Shown here: piece after piece, positions 8,389-17,834 of the stretch
Layout of the letters: each line of letters starts with the position of its first letter
Position numbering within the stretch: the stretch's first letter is position 1
DNA from: Rhodospirillaceae bacterium
Lineage (GTDB): Bacteria; Pseudomonadota; Alphaproteobacteria; GCA-2731375
Assembly: GCA_018701215.1 (NCBI GenBank)
Contig: JABIWH010000040.1
Span: 43,268 to 107,267, forward strand
Reading direction: 5' to 3'
DNA length: 64,000 nt
Notes under the pieces: generated by a model
Told to the model about the DNA's origin: nothing
The model's input: the letters and a program-made list of their open reading frames with translations, nothing else
The model's database searches: none
Translations under genes and position numbers: made by a program

Positions 8389-10479
8389 CTAGGGCAGCTC
8401 GATAATAATATTGCCGAAATCATCCTGCGTGGCCCTCGCGCCGGGCGGGACCAGGCAGGTAGCGTCATATTCCTCGACGATCAGGGGCCCGGTGCGTTCC
8501 GTTGCCAGATCGTCGCGGGATAACACCTGGGCTTCCAGCCAGCCGGTCTCGGGTCCGAAATAGGCTTGGCGGCTGCTTTTTTGCGTCGCGGCCCGTGCGT
8601 CCATGCCCTTCAGGCGGTCCGGTACGGGGGGATGATCGGGGATGGCCCGGCCGATCAATTGCGCGTTGACCAACATGACGGGTTCTTCTGGCCCGGCACG
8701 ATGGCCGTACGTGCGTTCATGCTCCTGGCCAAAGCGTTCCTCCAACTCGGCGATCTTTTCGGCATCGAAATCGCCGCTTGGCGCCGGTACCGTCAGCTCG
8801 AATATCTGTCCCTTGTAATGCATGTTCGCGGTACGGCGGATATCGATCTGCTCCGGGCGATAGCCGTCGGCGCTCAGTTGTTCGCGGGCCTGGGCCTCCA
8901 GACCGCCCCAGATCTCGTTCAGGGCCTGGGGCGTGGTATCGCGCAGCACCTGCATCATGGAGCGGGAATAATGATGTTCCACATCCGCATAGAGCAGGCC
9001 AAATGATGAAAACAGGCCTGGGAACGGCGGCACCACGATGCGCTTCATATCCAAGGCCTTGGCCATGCCTGCCGCGAACAGCGGGCCATTGCCGCCAAAG
9101 GCGAACAAGGCATAGTCGCGGGGATCCCGGCCGCGTTCGGAGGAAATCGCGCGAATGGCCCGGATCATGTTTGAAATGACAATCTGGTGCGCACCATAGG
9201 CCGCATGCGCCAGATCGAGGCGCATGGGCCCGGCGATTTGCTCTTGGAACACCGCACGGCTTTTATCCGCCTGTAGTGCCAATTCGCCGCCGACCAAATA
9301 GTCCGGGTTCAAATAGCCCAGAATGACATTGGCATCGGTCACGGTCGGGTCTTCGCCGCCCATGCCATAGCAAACGGGGCCGGGCATCGCACCCGCGCTT
9401 TGCGGCCCGATTTGCATGGAACCACCGGCATCAATCCAGACCAACGAGCCACCGCCCGCGCCGACCTCGGCCAGATCAATGGCTGGTATTTTCAGATGAT
9501 AACCCGCTCCGCTCATCAGACGGGAGCCGATCATGATGCCTCCCCCCACCTGATAATCCAGGCTGCGGGTGAAATCGCCGTCTTCCACCAATGAAGCCTT
9601 GGCGGTGGTGCCGCCCATATCAAAGGTAATGATGTCGGGCAGATCCAGCTTGCGCGCCAGGGCCTGGGCCCCGACCACGCCGCCTGCTGGCCCGGATTCG
9701 ATGATATTGGCCGGCTTGCGCTCCGATACCTCCGCGCTGATCAGGCCGCCATTGGATTGCATCAACAACAACGGCGCATTGATCGCCGCGCCCCTTAGAC
9801 GGGCGCTCAATTGCCGCAGGTACTGGCTGACGATAGGCATGACATAGGCGTTGATCACCGTCGTCGAGGTGCGCTGATACTCGGATATCTCCGGCAGCAC
9901 ATCGGCCGAGATGCAATGCAGAAGATCGGGCGCCATACGTTCGATTACTTCCTTGATGGCGCGCTCGTGATCCCCATTGGTGTAGGAGTTGATCAGACAG
10001 ACCGCGATGGTCTCCACATTCTCGTCCAGCAGCCGGCGCACAACCCGTTCGACCTCGTCCAGGTCCAGGGGCGTTTCCACTTCGCCCTTGCTATTGATCC
10101 GTTCAGTGACGCCCAGGCGCAGGTAACGCTCGGCCAGGGGCGGCGGTTTCTCCCAATGCAGATCGTACAGCCGCGGCATGCGCAGGGTGCGTATTTCCAA
10201 CACATCGCGAAAACCTTCGGTGGTGATCAGGCCGGTCTTGGCGCCCTTATGTTCCAGGATCGCATTGGACGCGACCGTGGTGCCGTGCAACACTTCGTCG
10301 ATCTGATCGGCCTGCAAACCAGCGGTCTCGAAGACGCTGGACAGACCGTCGACGATGGCAACCTCATATTCGCCCACGGTGGAGGGGACCTTCTTGGTAT
10401 ACAAGGTGCCGTCTTGGCCCAACAGGACCAGATCCGTGAAGGTGCCGCCAATGTCCGCGCCTACTCTGAACTTCGCCAT
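8389..10479 (-). CDS. hyuA: Hydantoinase/oxoprolinase subunit A (HyuA family)
   Basis: This 696-residue protein starts with the family signature VGADIGGTFTDLVL and later has HGTTVASNAILE, ITFDMGGTTAKASLV and the FGGNGPLFAAGMA segment. These are the actin-like ATP-binding elements of the hydantoinase A / 5-oxoprolinase family. These enzymes couple ATP hydrolysis to opening of cyclic amides (hydantoins, 5-oxoproline) or to carboxylation of ketones such as acetone and acetophenone; the substrate here is undetermined. GGAGGG lies about 10 bases before the ATG. It follows hyuB with only a 3-base gap, so the two subunits are co-translated. Confidence 0.93.
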   Translation of the reverse strand: MAKFRVGADIGGTFTDLVLLGQDGTLYTKKVPSTVGEYEVAIVDGLSSVFETAGLQADQIDEVLHGTTVASNAILEHKGAKTGLITTEGFRDVLEIRTLRMPRLYDLHWEKPPPLAERYLRLGVTERINSKGEVETPLDLDEVERVVRRLLDENVETIAVCLINSYTNGDHERAIKEVIERMAPDLLHCISADVLPEISEYQRTSTTVINAYVMPIVSQYLRQLSARLRGAAINAPLLLMQSNGGLISAEVSERKPANIIESGPAGGVVGAQALARKLDLPDIITFDMGGTTAKASLVEDGDFTRSLDYQVGGGIMIGSRLMSGAGYHLKIPAIDLAEVGAGGGSLVWIDAGGSMQIGPQSAGAMPGPVCYGMGGEDPTVTDANVILGYLNPDYLVGGELALQADKSRAVFQEQIAGPMRLDLAHAAYGAHQIVISNMIRAIRAISSERGRDPRDYALFAFGGNGPLFAAGMAKALDMKRIVVPPFPGLFSSFGLLYADVEHHYSRSMMQVLRDTTPQALNEIWGGLEAQAREQLSADGYRPEQIDIRRTANMHYKGQIFELTVPAPSGDFDAEKIAELEERFGQEHERTYGHRAGPEEPVMLVNAQLIGRAIPDHPPVPDRLKGMDARAATQKSSRQAYFGPETGWLEAQVLSRDDLATERTGPLIVEEYDATCLVPPGARATQDDFGNIIIELP

Positions 10480-10482
10480 GCT

Positions 10483-12270
10483 CTATGTGCCCTCCACGGC
10501 TGCAGGTTCCTGCCGCATAACTTTCGGCTGCTCGTCAGGCCGGCCCGCGCGCAGGGTGGAGCGCTGGCTTTCCGTTGCCGCCGTGTCGACACTCCAGGTG
10601 GCGGTATCAACCACCACGCCATAATCGGCAAAGGCCGCTTCCGGGCTGACCAGTTCGTTGCGCACGTCCACTAAAACCTTGTCCGGCTCACGCTCCAACG
10701 GATCGCCCCAGCCGCCGCCGCCCGCCAGATCGTGCCGAAACACCGTGCCGTAGCCGATGTTCATGGTGATCTTGGATTCCAGCGGTCGATTTTCGTCAGC
10801 CGGGTTCAGGCTGTTGGCCGATGGCTTGCCGGGATAGCCGCCATACAGGCCGTAGGGGCGAAAATGGCGCCGGTCCGAGCGGACCTGCAACACCGCTTCG
10901 CGTTCCAAAAAGCGGTAGTCCTTGCGGAATGGCGCCCCGCCCCGGTATTTCCCCGGCCCTGCCCTGTCGGGGACGAATTCATAGGACAATATTTGCATGG
11001 GCTGCTCGGTCTCAATCACCTCGATCGATTGCGAGGCCATGTTGGCGAACATGTTGGAATTGCCCTGCAGGCCGTCCGCCCAGGGCCGTCCGCCATGGGT
11101 GCCGCAGGAAAAATCAACGTAAATATACGGCTGCCGCTCGTCATCGTAGCCGCCGATGGAGACACCGGTATTGCCGCCGTCCGATGCCGCGCAAACCCGG
11201 TCGGGCAGCATCATGGCCAGGGCGCCGAACATGCAATCCCCCATGCGGAAGCCGGTCAGGCCACGGGCGGCACAGGCCGCGGGCAACACCATGTTGGTGA
11301 TGGTGGCGGGCGGCGCGATCACCTTGATGACCCGAAAGACGCCTTCGTTGGAGGGAATATTCAAGGGCAGGACGCAGCGGATGGCACCGACCGAATGGGC
11401 TACCGTAAATGACAGCGAGCTGTTGATCGCACCCTTGACCTGGTCCGAACTGCCGGTCCAATCCACGGTCATCTCATCGCCGGATTTGGTGATGGTGACG
11501 AATAAACGAATGGGTTTGCCCAGATCTATGCCATCGTCGTCGATCCAGTCCTCGAAACTCCATTGGCCATCGGGCAGCTCGGCCACCGCCGCCCGGGTCA
11601 GGCGCTCGGCATAGTCGATGACCTCTTCCATATAGAGCGCCACCTTGTCGGCGCCGTAGCGTCTTAGCAGATCACCGAACTGTACCTCGGCGATATGGCA
11701 GGCCGCCAGCTGGGCCCGCAGATCGCCCATGACCTGGATCGGGATGCGCACGTTTTTCTCGATCAGGGACCACATGGTCTCGTTGCGCGCGCCCTTGTCG
11801 AACAGTTTCAGGGGCGGGATGCGCAGGCCTTCCTGATAGATCTCGGTCGAGTCAGAGGCGTTTGATCCGGGCACCCGCCCGCCCACGTCCGAATGATGGC
11901 TGATGGTGGCGGCAAAGGCGACGCGGCGGCCGCCATCGAACAATGGCTGAAAAATGAAGATATCCGGCAGATGCATGCCGCCATCGAAGGGATCGTTCAT
12001 GATGAACATATCGCCCGGATGGATATTGCCCGCGAAACGCTCCACCACCACCGCCAGGGCGGCGGGGATAGAGCCCAGATGTCCCGGCAGGGTCAGCCCC
12101 TGGGCCACCATCTTGCCATCCGCGTCGGCAAGGGCGGTGGAGAAATCCATATTGTCGCGCAACACGCCTGAATAAGTGGTGCGGCAGACGGTCACCGCCA
12201 TCTCGTCACCGATAGCGAAGATGGCATTCTTGAACAGCTCGAATTCAATGGGATCGTCGATTTTGGCCAT
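10483..12270 (-). CDS. hyuB: Hydantoinase/oxoprolinase subunit B (HyuB family)
   Basis: About 595 residues. The N-terminal half has the family motifs AIGDEMAVTVCRTTYSGVLRDNMDFS, in pieces, and QGLTLPGHLGSIPAAL, followed by HPGDMFIMNDPFDGGMHLPD and ISHHSDVGG. The C-terminal half has the GGGGWGDPLERE segment. HyuB pairs with HyuA to form the ATP-dependent ring-opening or carboxylating enzyme. I chose the ATG at 12270 (MAKIDDPIEF), preceded by AGGAA, over an ATG six codons earlier without a Shine-Dalgarno. The 64-91 bases up to the divergent binding-protein gene should hold both promoters. The pairing with a transport-like binding protein suggests uptake and breakdown of one cyclic or aromatic substrate, which is inference. 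Confidence 0.92.
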   Translation of the reverse strand: MAKIDDPIEFELFKNAIFAIGDEMAVTVCRTTYSGVLRDNMDFSTALADADGKMVAQGLTLPGHLGSIPAALAVVVERFAGNIHPGDMFIMNDPFDGGMHLPDIFIFQPLFDGGRRVAFAATISHHSDVGGRVPGSNASDSTEIYQEGLRIPPLKLFDKGARNETMWSLIEKNVRIPIQVMGDLRAQLAACHIAEVQFGDLLRRYGADKVALYMEEVIDYAERLTRAAVAELPDGQWSFEDWIDDDGIDLGKPIRLFVTITKSGDEMTVDWTGSSDQVKGAINSSLSFTVAHSVGAIRCVLPLNIPSNEGVFRVIKVIAPPATITNMVLPAACAARGLTGFRMGDCMFGALAMMLPDRVCAASDGGNTGVSIGGYDDERQPYIYVDFSCGTHGGRPWADGLQGNSNMFANMASQSIEVIETEQPMQILSYEFVPDRAGPGKYRGGAPFRKDYRFLEREAVLQVRSDRRHFRPYGLYGGYPGKPSANSLNPADENRPLESKITMNIGYGTVFRHDLAGGGGWGDPLEREPDKVLVDVRNELVSPEAAFADYGVVVDTATWSVDTAATESQRSTLRAGRPDEQPKVMRQEPAAVEGT

Positions 12271-12352
12271 GGCGCGGGAATTCCTCATATGACGCTTACG
12301 TTAACTTTGCCGCTCCCATGCCGTTTCGTCCAGTCTGAATGTCGGCTACCCT

Positions 12353-13255
12353 ATGCGGATGAGCAAAGCAATTGTCCTTTATGAAAACATGCGAACGGTG
12401 GTTTACGTACCGTTCTATCTGGCCGTGGTTCGCGGCGATTGGGCCGCCGAAGGCATCGATGTTTCGGTGCAGACTTCGCCCAACACGCCAGAGACGGCGC
12501 AGGGCCTGATCGACGGCCGGGCCGATGTCTCGTGGGGCGGGCCCATGCGGGTGATGCTGCATCATGACAAGGACCGCGATTGCCCCCTGGTTTGTTTCGC
12601 CCAAGTCGTTGCCCGCGATCCATCCATTTTGGTCGGGCGGCAGCCGAACGGACGTTTCCGCTTTGATGATCTGGCGGGCCTGCGCGTTGGCGCCATGACC
12701 GAGGTGCCGACGCCATGGATGACCCTGCAGGACGATATCCGCCGCGCTGGTGTGGATCTGGATAGTATCCGCTGGACCAAGGACCAGAGCATGGCTGAAT
12801 GCGCCGCCGCGCTGCGCGCGGGAGAATTGGACGTGGTGCAGATTTTTGAACCCCACGCCGATGCCCTTGTGCAAGGGGGCCACGGCCATATCTGGCACCG
12901 CTGCGCCGCGCGCGGCGACAGCGCCTGGACCTCATTCTACACCACGAGATCTTTTACCCAGGCCCAGCCCGAAACCTGCCGTGCCCTGGTCCGTGGCATC
13001 GAACGCGCCCTGGCGGTGTTGCACGCCGAGACCCCGGCCAGCGTGGCCGAGACGGTGATCGATTATTTCCCTGATCTGAGCGTCGAGGCCCTGGCCCGCA
13101 TGATCGACGGCTATCGTTTATCGGGGCTGTGGGTGCGCACGACCGAGCTGGGGGTGGAGGCCTTCGTGCGCCTGAAGTCCGCCATGATATCGGGCGGTTT
13201 GATCAGTTATGATGCGCCCTATGACCACTTGGTGGTGACGGACTTGCCGGATTAG
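12353..13255 (+). CDS. THI5/NMT1-like substrate-binding protein
   Basis: A 300-residue protein of the SsuA/THI5-like (NMT1) fold, with a start motif VVYVPFYLAVVRGDWAAEGIDV, in pieces, and the segments GRADVSWGGPMR and ELDVVQIFEPHADAL. Members bind sulfonates, taurine, pyrimidine precursors or aromatic acids for ABC transporters. There is no signal peptide or lipobox at the N-terminus, and no ABC permease or ATPase gene nearby, so it may be cytoplasmic or an enzyme-like relative rather than a transporter component. It is divergent from hyuB. ATG at 12353 and 12359 (MSKAIVLYEN) are both possible. A regulatory or catabolic link with hyuAB is inferred from context only. Confidence 0.75.
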   Translation: MRMSKAIVLYENMRTVVYVPFYLAVVRGDWAAEGIDVSVQTSPNTPETAQGLIDGRADVSWGGPMRVMLHHDKDRDCPLVCFAQVVARDPSILVGRQPNGRFRFDDLAGLRVGAMTEVPTPWMTLQDDIRRAGVDLDSIRWTKDQSMAECAAALRAGELDVVQIFEPHADALVQGGHGHIWHRCAARGDSAWTSFYTTRSFTQAQPETCRALVRGIERALAVLHAETPASVAETVIDYFPDLSVEALARMIDGYRLSGLWVRTTELGVEAFVRLKSAMISGGLISYDAPYDHLVVTDLPD

Positions 13256-13308
13256 GGCGGATGGCCTAATGATCGGCCAAAGTCATATTCTTCAGAGCAG
13301 GACACGCC

Positions 13309-14736
13309 ATGTACATCAACGGCAATTGGGCCCAAGCGGGCGCTGACGCGGAATTCGAGATCCTCAACCCGGCCACGGGCGCCGTTATAAAATCCCTGCC
13401 CGACGGCGGCGCCGAAGCCGCGCGGGCGGCGATCGATGCGGCGGCCGAGGCCTTCAAGACATGGCGCACCACGACGCCCTATCAGCGGGCGGAATTCCTC
13501 ATGCGGGCGCACGCCCTGATGCTGGAACGCCAGGAGGATCTGGCCAAGGTGATGACGGCGGAACAGGGCAAGCCACTTCGCGCCGCCATGACGGAAGTGA
13601 AATACGCCTCTGATTTCCTGCAATGGTTCGCCGAGGAAGGCAAGCGGGTCTATGGCGAGATTATTCCCTCGGCCCGCGCCGATCAGCGTTTCTATGTGCT
13701 GCACCAGCCCGTTGGCGTGGTCGCCGCCATTACGCCGTGGAACTATCCGATTTCCATGATCACCCGCAAACTGGGCCCGGCCTTGGCGGCAGGCTGCACG
13801 GTGGTGTTGAAACCGGCGGAGGCGACGCCGCTGACGGCGGTTGAGGTCTTCAAGATTTTCGAGGATGCGGGCTTCCCCCCCGGCGTGGTCAATCTGGTCA
13901 CCGGCGCCGATCCCAAGCCCATCGGCGAGGAATTCACCTCCAACCCCAAGGTCGCAAAACTAACCTTCACCGGCTCCACCGCCGTGGGCAAGATGCTGGC
14001 CGGAAAGGCCGCCGCCAACATGAAGCGGGTCAGTTGCGAGCTGGGCGGCCATGCGCCGTTCATCGTATTGAAGGACGCGGACCCGGTACATGCGGCCAAG
14101 GGGTTACAGCTGGTCAAATTCCTCAACACCGGCCAGGCTTGCATCAGCCCGAACCGGGTTTTTGTGCACCGCGATGTGCTGGAGAGTTTCCTGGAAACGT
14201 TTGCTGGCCGGGTCGGCGGCATGAAGGCGGGCAACGGCATGGAACAGGGCGTCACCATCGGACCCCTGGTTAACGAGGCGGCGGTGGCCAAGGTGGAAAA
14301 TCAGGTCAAGGATGCGGTCGCCATGGGCGCCGAGGTGCTCTGCGGCGGCGAACGCCTGACCGATGGCGATCTGGGCCAGGGCCATTTCTTTGCCCCGACC
14401 GTGTTGAACAACGTCACCCCGGACATGCTGATCTATCGCGAGGAAACCTTTGGCCCCGTGGCGGCCGTGGTGCCATTCGATGACGACGACGACGTCCTGG
14501 CCATGGCCAACGACACCCATTACGGCCTGGCGGCCTATGTTTACAGCCAGAACCTGAGCCAGGCCATGCGCCTGTTCGAGGGCCTGGAATTCGGCATCAT
14601 TGGCATCAACGACATCAACCCGGCCTCCGCCGCCGCGCCGTTTGGCGGCCAAAAAGACAGTGGCCTGGGCCGGGAAGGCAGCCGGGAAGGCATTCAGGAA
14701 TACCTAGAGACCAAGGTGGGCGGCTTTAGTATTTAG
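13309..14736 (+). CDS. NAD(P)-dependent aldehyde dehydrogenase (succinate-semialdehyde type)
   Basis: The 475-residue protein is a full-length aldehyde dehydrogenase. Asn145 (TPWNYP), Glu244 (CELGGHAP) and the nucleophile Cys278 (NTGQACISPNR) are all present, with the NAD-binding TFTGSTAVGK loop. It oxidises an aldehyde to its acid with NAD(P)+. The closest group by eye is GabD-like succinate-semialdehyde dehydrogenase, but glycolaldehyde or other semialdehydes are also possible. It lies 53 bases after the THI5-like gene on the same strand and could be co-transcribed. Its stop is only 1 base from the end of the convergent gene at 14738. Confidence 0.92.
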   Translation: MYINGNWAQAGADAEFEILNPATGAVIKSLPDGGAEAARAAIDAAAEAFKTWRTTTPYQRAEFLMRAHALMLERQEDLAKVMTAEQGKPLRAAMTEVKYASDFLQWFAEEGKRVYGEIIPSARADQRFYVLHQPVGVVAAITPWNYPISMITRKLGPALAAGCTVVLKPAEATPLTAVEVFKIFEDAGFPPGVVNLVTGADPKPIGEEFTSNPKVAKLTFTGSTAVGKMLAGKAAANMKRVSCELGGHAPFIVLKDADPVHAAKGLQLVKFLNTGQACISPNRVFVHRDVLESFLETFAGRVGGMKAGNGMEQGVTIGPLVNEAAVAKVENQVKDAVAMGAEVLCGGERLTDGDLGQGHFFAPTVLNNVTPDMLIYREETFGPVAAVVPFDDDDDVLAMANDTHYGLAAYVYSQNLSQAMRLFEGLEFGIIGINDINPASAAAPFGGQKDSGLGREGSREGIQEYLETKVGGFSI

Positions 14737-14737
14737 G

Positions 14738-15604
14738 CTAGGCGCCCGTCACCCGTGCCAAAATCTCGTGCAGCAGATTGCGGAAGGGGGTGAAAATCCA
14801 CCAGGTTTCCGATGGTACGAAGCGCGTTAGGATCGCATCGCCGGAGGCCACGCAACGTTCCGCCATTTGAATGCCGTAGTGAAGATTTTCGCCTTCAACG
14901 AAAACATTACTGTCGAGGCCCACTTTCGCGGCATACTTGTTGGCTTCCTTATAGGAATGGATATTGCTTTTGTCGATGACGACATCGCCCTTGCCTTTGA
15001 TATTCTTTACGTAGCGGCCATCAGCAATCATGATACTAACGATCGGCGCGACGCATGAACCCTCCTTTACATACTGCTCGACGAGTTTGCCGCATTCTAA
15101 ATCCGTTACCAGCGACTTGAACATGGCCCGGTTGACATCCGCGTCACTGGATTTTCGATAACGGATGTTTTCAAGCACGACCTCCATGCCCGTGACGTTT
15201 TCTCCGGTGGCCTTACCCTTGATGACCTCCCAATCAACCGCGGCTTGCGAAGAACTGGAACTGACCGCCGATACGGTGACACTGCCGCCGTCTCCGGTTC
15301 TAACGTCGGGCTGCGTGGTCAGCTTACAGGTGAAGGCCCTTACGTTGCCGAAGAAATCGACCACATGCACATCTCCGACGACCCTTGCGTTGTCTGGCGG
15401 CTGGGTCGGTCTGTAGCCTTTATCGCGGATTACGCTGGATATATCGCCGGCGAAAAACTGTACTGCCAATGATCCGCCAATACCGCCGACAAAGGCCACC
15501 AGGACCACCGCGCCGGCGCCGATGGCGATCCGCCGTCTGCGAGAGCCGCGCCACCACCGCTTGGGCGCATCCGGAGTGGGTTGCGGTGAATTAGAATCTG
15601 TCAT
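14738..15604 (-). CDS. Unknown membrane-anchored protein
   Basis: This protein of 288 residues is not recognised. A cytoplasmic Pro/Ser/Arg-rich N-terminus (residues 1-25, RRWW/SRRRR) is followed by one transmembrane helix (about 27-52, Gly/Ala/Val-rich). A presumed periplasmic domain of about 230 residues follows. The domain has four to five cysteines, a Ser-rich turn (VSSSSSQ) and a beta-rich composition. The topology (N-in, positive-inside) suggests an anchored periplasmic or secreted-face domain. The upstream gene on the same strand is the Cys-rich micropeptide at 15731-15886, 126 bases away. The spacer holds no obvious terminator, so the two might be co-expressed. No function is proposed. 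Confidence 0.6.
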   Translation of the reverse strand: MTDSNSPQPTPDAPKRWWRGSRRRRIAIGAGAVVLVAFVGGIGGSLAVQFFAGDISSVIRDKGYRPTQPPDNARVVGDVHVVDFFGNVRAFTCKLTTQPDVRTGDGGSVTVSAVSSSSSQAAVDWEVIKGKATGENVTGMEVVLENIRYRKSSDADVNRAMFKSLVTDLECGKLVEQYVKEGSCVAPIVSIMIADGRYVKNIKGKGDVVIDKSNIHSYKEANKYAAKVGLDSNVFVEGENLHYGIQMAERCVASGDAILTRFVPSETWWIFTPFRNLLHEILARVTGA

Positions 15605-15730
15605 CTTTAGGCCCTCACTGGTGGTAGAGCAATTTTCAATTAATTAGGGTCGCTTTCACGACTTAAGTGATTGGTTCAATTGCTCGATTCTTAAGAGTCC
15701 GAGCGCATTTTCTGCAAATGCGCTCTAGCC

Positions 15731-15886
15731 CTATTTCGGACAGCAGAGATTGCCGCATTTTTCATAGCCAGTCGGACACGCCTGAGCAGGCAGGCTCATC
15801 CCAGCCATTCCAACCGTCAGGAAGACAAGCAAAAGGGCTCGCTTAACGATCACCCGCGGTCGTTCTTCACCATGATGACTGAACAT
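15731..15886 (-). CDS. Small secreted cysteine-rich peptide
   Basis: A 51-codon gene that is easily missed. The ATG at 15886 is preceded by a strong GGAGGTG Shine-Dalgarno, 6 bases away. The N-terminus is a textbook export signal: charged residues (HHGEERPR, KR), then a hydrophobic run (ALLLVFLTVGMAGMSL), then an AxA cleavage site (PAQA). Cleavage after Ala36 would release a 15-residue peptide, CPTGYEKCGNLCCPK, with four cysteines and no lipobox. It resembles short Cys-rich exported peptides of proteobacteria rather than any named family. The role could be metal binding, redox, signalling or structural. A 17-bp inverted repeat lies about 20 bases upstream. The strong ribosome site, intact signal and compact Cys pattern are the case for it being real. 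Confidence 0.7.
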   Translation of the reverse strand: MFSHHGEERPRVIVKRALLLVFLTVGMAGMSLPAQACPTGYEKCGNLCCPK

Positions 15887-16219
15887 TTTTTACACCTCCA
15901 AAATTTGACAAGGTCATTGTCATGCCCGGTCGATTAAACATTTAAACATACGAGAAGGGAAAAGCACAATAAACTGCGTTTACTGGGAAATACTCAGATG
16001 CAAATGCATCAAATGAATACTTGGCTATCTATGCCATGCTATTTACTGAGCGTTCTTGAATATAGGTGCAAAATCTTCATGGCACAAGAAACATTGCAAT
16101 AAAATTCTTGTGCCGCGTAATCTGCAGTATTCAGCGTAAATTATATAATTGAAACCAAATGAATATACGTTCACGGCGCGCAAGCAAAATTGGTTATTTT
16201 GCCGGCCGCGGTACCCGGA
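15887..16219. other. Intergenic region with candidate operator
   Basis: About 330 AT-rich bases lie between the micropeptide and the 2-hydroxyacid dehydrogenase. An inverted repeat TGACAA-N5-TTGTCA sits at 15906-15922, just upstream of the micropeptide Shine-Dalgarno. I see no gene in the rest. Confidence 0.4.
15906..15922 (-). promoter_or_regulatory. Inverted repeat, candidate operator
   Basis: TGACAA and TTGTCA arms, 6 bp each with a 5-bp spacer, lie about 20 bases upstream of the micropeptide start on the minus strand. The spacing suits a repressor site overlapping the promoter or leader. There is no independent evidence of a binding protein. Confidence 0.35.
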
Positions 16220-17182
16220 TCAGATTACCTGGTTGTGCAGCGATGCCTCACCCCTGGACAGCCGGCCCAGGTTTTCCAGCAGGATGTCGATAACGTTGTC
16301 CTCGTACTTCGTGGTCTCGCCGCCGGTATGCGGTGTCAGGATGACGTTCTCCAGGCCCCACAGGTCCGAGGCGGGCGCCAGGGGTTCAGGCACCGTAACG
16401 TCAATACCGGCGCCGGCGATAGCACCGCCGCGCAGGGCCTCAACCAGGGCCGCCTCGTCAACGCAGCCGCCGCGGGCCACATTGATCAGATAAGAGGACG
16501 GTTTCATGGCGGCCAGGGCCGGGCCGTCGATGACGTTGCGGGTTTCCTCCGTCAGGGGACAGGTCAGCACGGTGACATCGGCGCGGGGCAGCAGATCCAC
16601 CAGGGCCTCTGATGGATGCAACTCGTCCACATGCTCGATCTGCGTCGAAACATCCCGTTTCAGGCCGAGCACGGTCATATCGAAGGCCTTGGCCAGGCGC
16701 GCCAGACGGCTGCCGATCTTGCCCATGCCGTAGATCACCATGGTCTTGCCGGGCAACTCGTCCTCCCGCTTCGCCAGATCGGAAATCATGCCGCGCCAGA
16801 TGCCTTTGCGCTGGTTATCCCGGCCCGTATGGATCTGCCGGGTCAGGGCCAGCAATAGCGCCATGGCGTGGTCGGAGACCCCATTGACATTGATGCCGCT
16901 GGCATGGGCCAGGCGCACGCCCTTGGCGCGGACCGCATCCAGATCGAACATGTCATAGCCGGCACCGCAGACCTGGGCGAAGCGCAGTTTATCGGCGTCG
17001 GGCAACAGCTCGTTCTTCCAATAGCCCGAGATCACCAATACGTCACCCTCGCCGATACGGGCGCGCAAATCGTCATGGGTCCAGGTCTGGAAGTGCTTGA
17101 TACCCGTTTGCCGCAAATCGAACAGGGTCGATAGTTGATAGGCGGGATGGGCGAAATGAATGGTGATGTCTTTGAGGTTCAT
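16220..17182 (-). CDS. D-isomer-specific 2-hydroxyacid dehydrogenase
   Basis: This 320-residue NAD(P)-dependent dehydrogenase has the dinucleotide-binding motif YGMGKIGSRLARLAKAF (GxGxxG), the catalytic Arg region INVARGGCVDEAAL, a Glu in DVTVPEPLAP and the terminal catalytic His in LTPHTGG. Such enzymes interconvert 2-keto acids and D-2-hydroxy acids (phosphoglycerate, glyoxylate/hydroxypyruvate and others). The C-terminus is shorter than in SerA, so no ACT domain is present. The start overlaps the stop of the NIPSNAP-like gene by 4 bases (ATGA), so the two are translationally coupled. Glyoxylate or hydroxypyruvate reduction would suit the glcDEF genes, but that is inference. Confidence 0.9.
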   Translation of the reverse strand: MNLKDITIHFAHPAYQLSTLFDLRQTGIKHFQTWTHDDLRARIGEGDVLVISGYWKNELLPDADKLRFAQVCGAGYDMFDLDAVRAKGVRLAHASGINVNGVSDHAMALLLALTRQIHTGRDNQRKGIWRGMISDLAKREDELPGKTMVIYGMGKIGSRLARLAKAFDMTVLGLKRDVSTQIEHVDELHPSEALVDLLPRADVTVLTCPLTEETRNVIDGPALAAMKPSSYLINVARGGCVDEAALVEALRGGAIAGAGIDVTVPEPLAPASDLWGLENVILTPHTGGETTKYEDNVIDILLENLGRLSRGEASLHNQVI

Positions 17183-17829
17183 GGTGTCTGCTTCACGGTC
17201 TGGAAAATCGGTAGTGCGGGATAGGCGATGGTGGCGGTGATGAATTGGTTGCGGTCCTGAAAACGCTGCATGGAGGGTGCCGATTCTGCCACCGGATTAT
17301 TCCACCACCGGGACGCTTCCCAAACGGATAAATTGGCATAGCGGGTTAACAACAGAGTCTTGCTGTCGAGCGCGGCAACTTCACGGCTGCGGAAGAAGCC
17401 GCAGATATTAACGTCGAAAACCTCTTCCATATTGGGCCAGGCGGCTTCGGAGAGATCGCAGAACGGCTGCCAGTCCGCCACCGGCACATCGAACCAGCGG
17501 AACACATAGACACCTTCATAAGTGGGCGGCGCATCATCCGTGGGCCGCACCGTGGCCTCCATCATCTGCCGGTCCGAGCCCGTGACCGGCCCGTCCGACA
17601 GCATATGGGGCGGCGGCACCGAGTGGGCCGTGGCCTCGTCCGGCCAGGCGGTGATGGCAAAGCCTTCATCCCGCGCCAGGCCCAGACCGACCAGGCTGCG
17701 CCAACAGCCGAACAGCTTGCCGCCGTGGGCTTGTGCCCGCGCCGCGAAGACCGTCCTGACCGCGTCCGCATCGCTCTGCAAGGCTCTTTGCCGGGTGTCA
17801 TAGCGGCAATATTCGAATATTTTGAACAT
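17179..17829 (-). CDS. NIPSNAP-like / dimeric alpha-beta barrel protein
   Basis: A 216-residue protein with two repeats of roughly 100 residues, resembling the NIPSNAP/ABM-like dimeric alpha-beta barrel fold. Aromatic-rich beta strands such as YVFRWFDVPVADWQPF support this. I do not recognise a specific family with certainty. It has no signal peptide or membrane segment. It overlaps the start of the 2-hydroxyacid dehydrogenase by 4 bases, so the pair is an operon and it may help the same pathway. A truncated 17-codon ORF sits immediately upstream (17835-17888). Confidence 0.55.
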   Translation of the reverse strand: MFKIFEYCRYDTRQRALQSDADAVRTVFAARAQAHGGKLFGCWRSLVGLGLARDEGFAITAWPDEATAHSVPPPHMLSDGPVTGSDRQMMEATVRPTDDAPPTYEGVYVFRWFDVPVADWQPFCDLSEAAWPNMEEVFDVNICGFFRSREVAALDSKTLLLTRYANLSVWEASRWWNNPVAESAPSMQRFQDRNQFITATIAYPALPIFQTVKQTP

Positions 17830-17834
17830 GCGCC

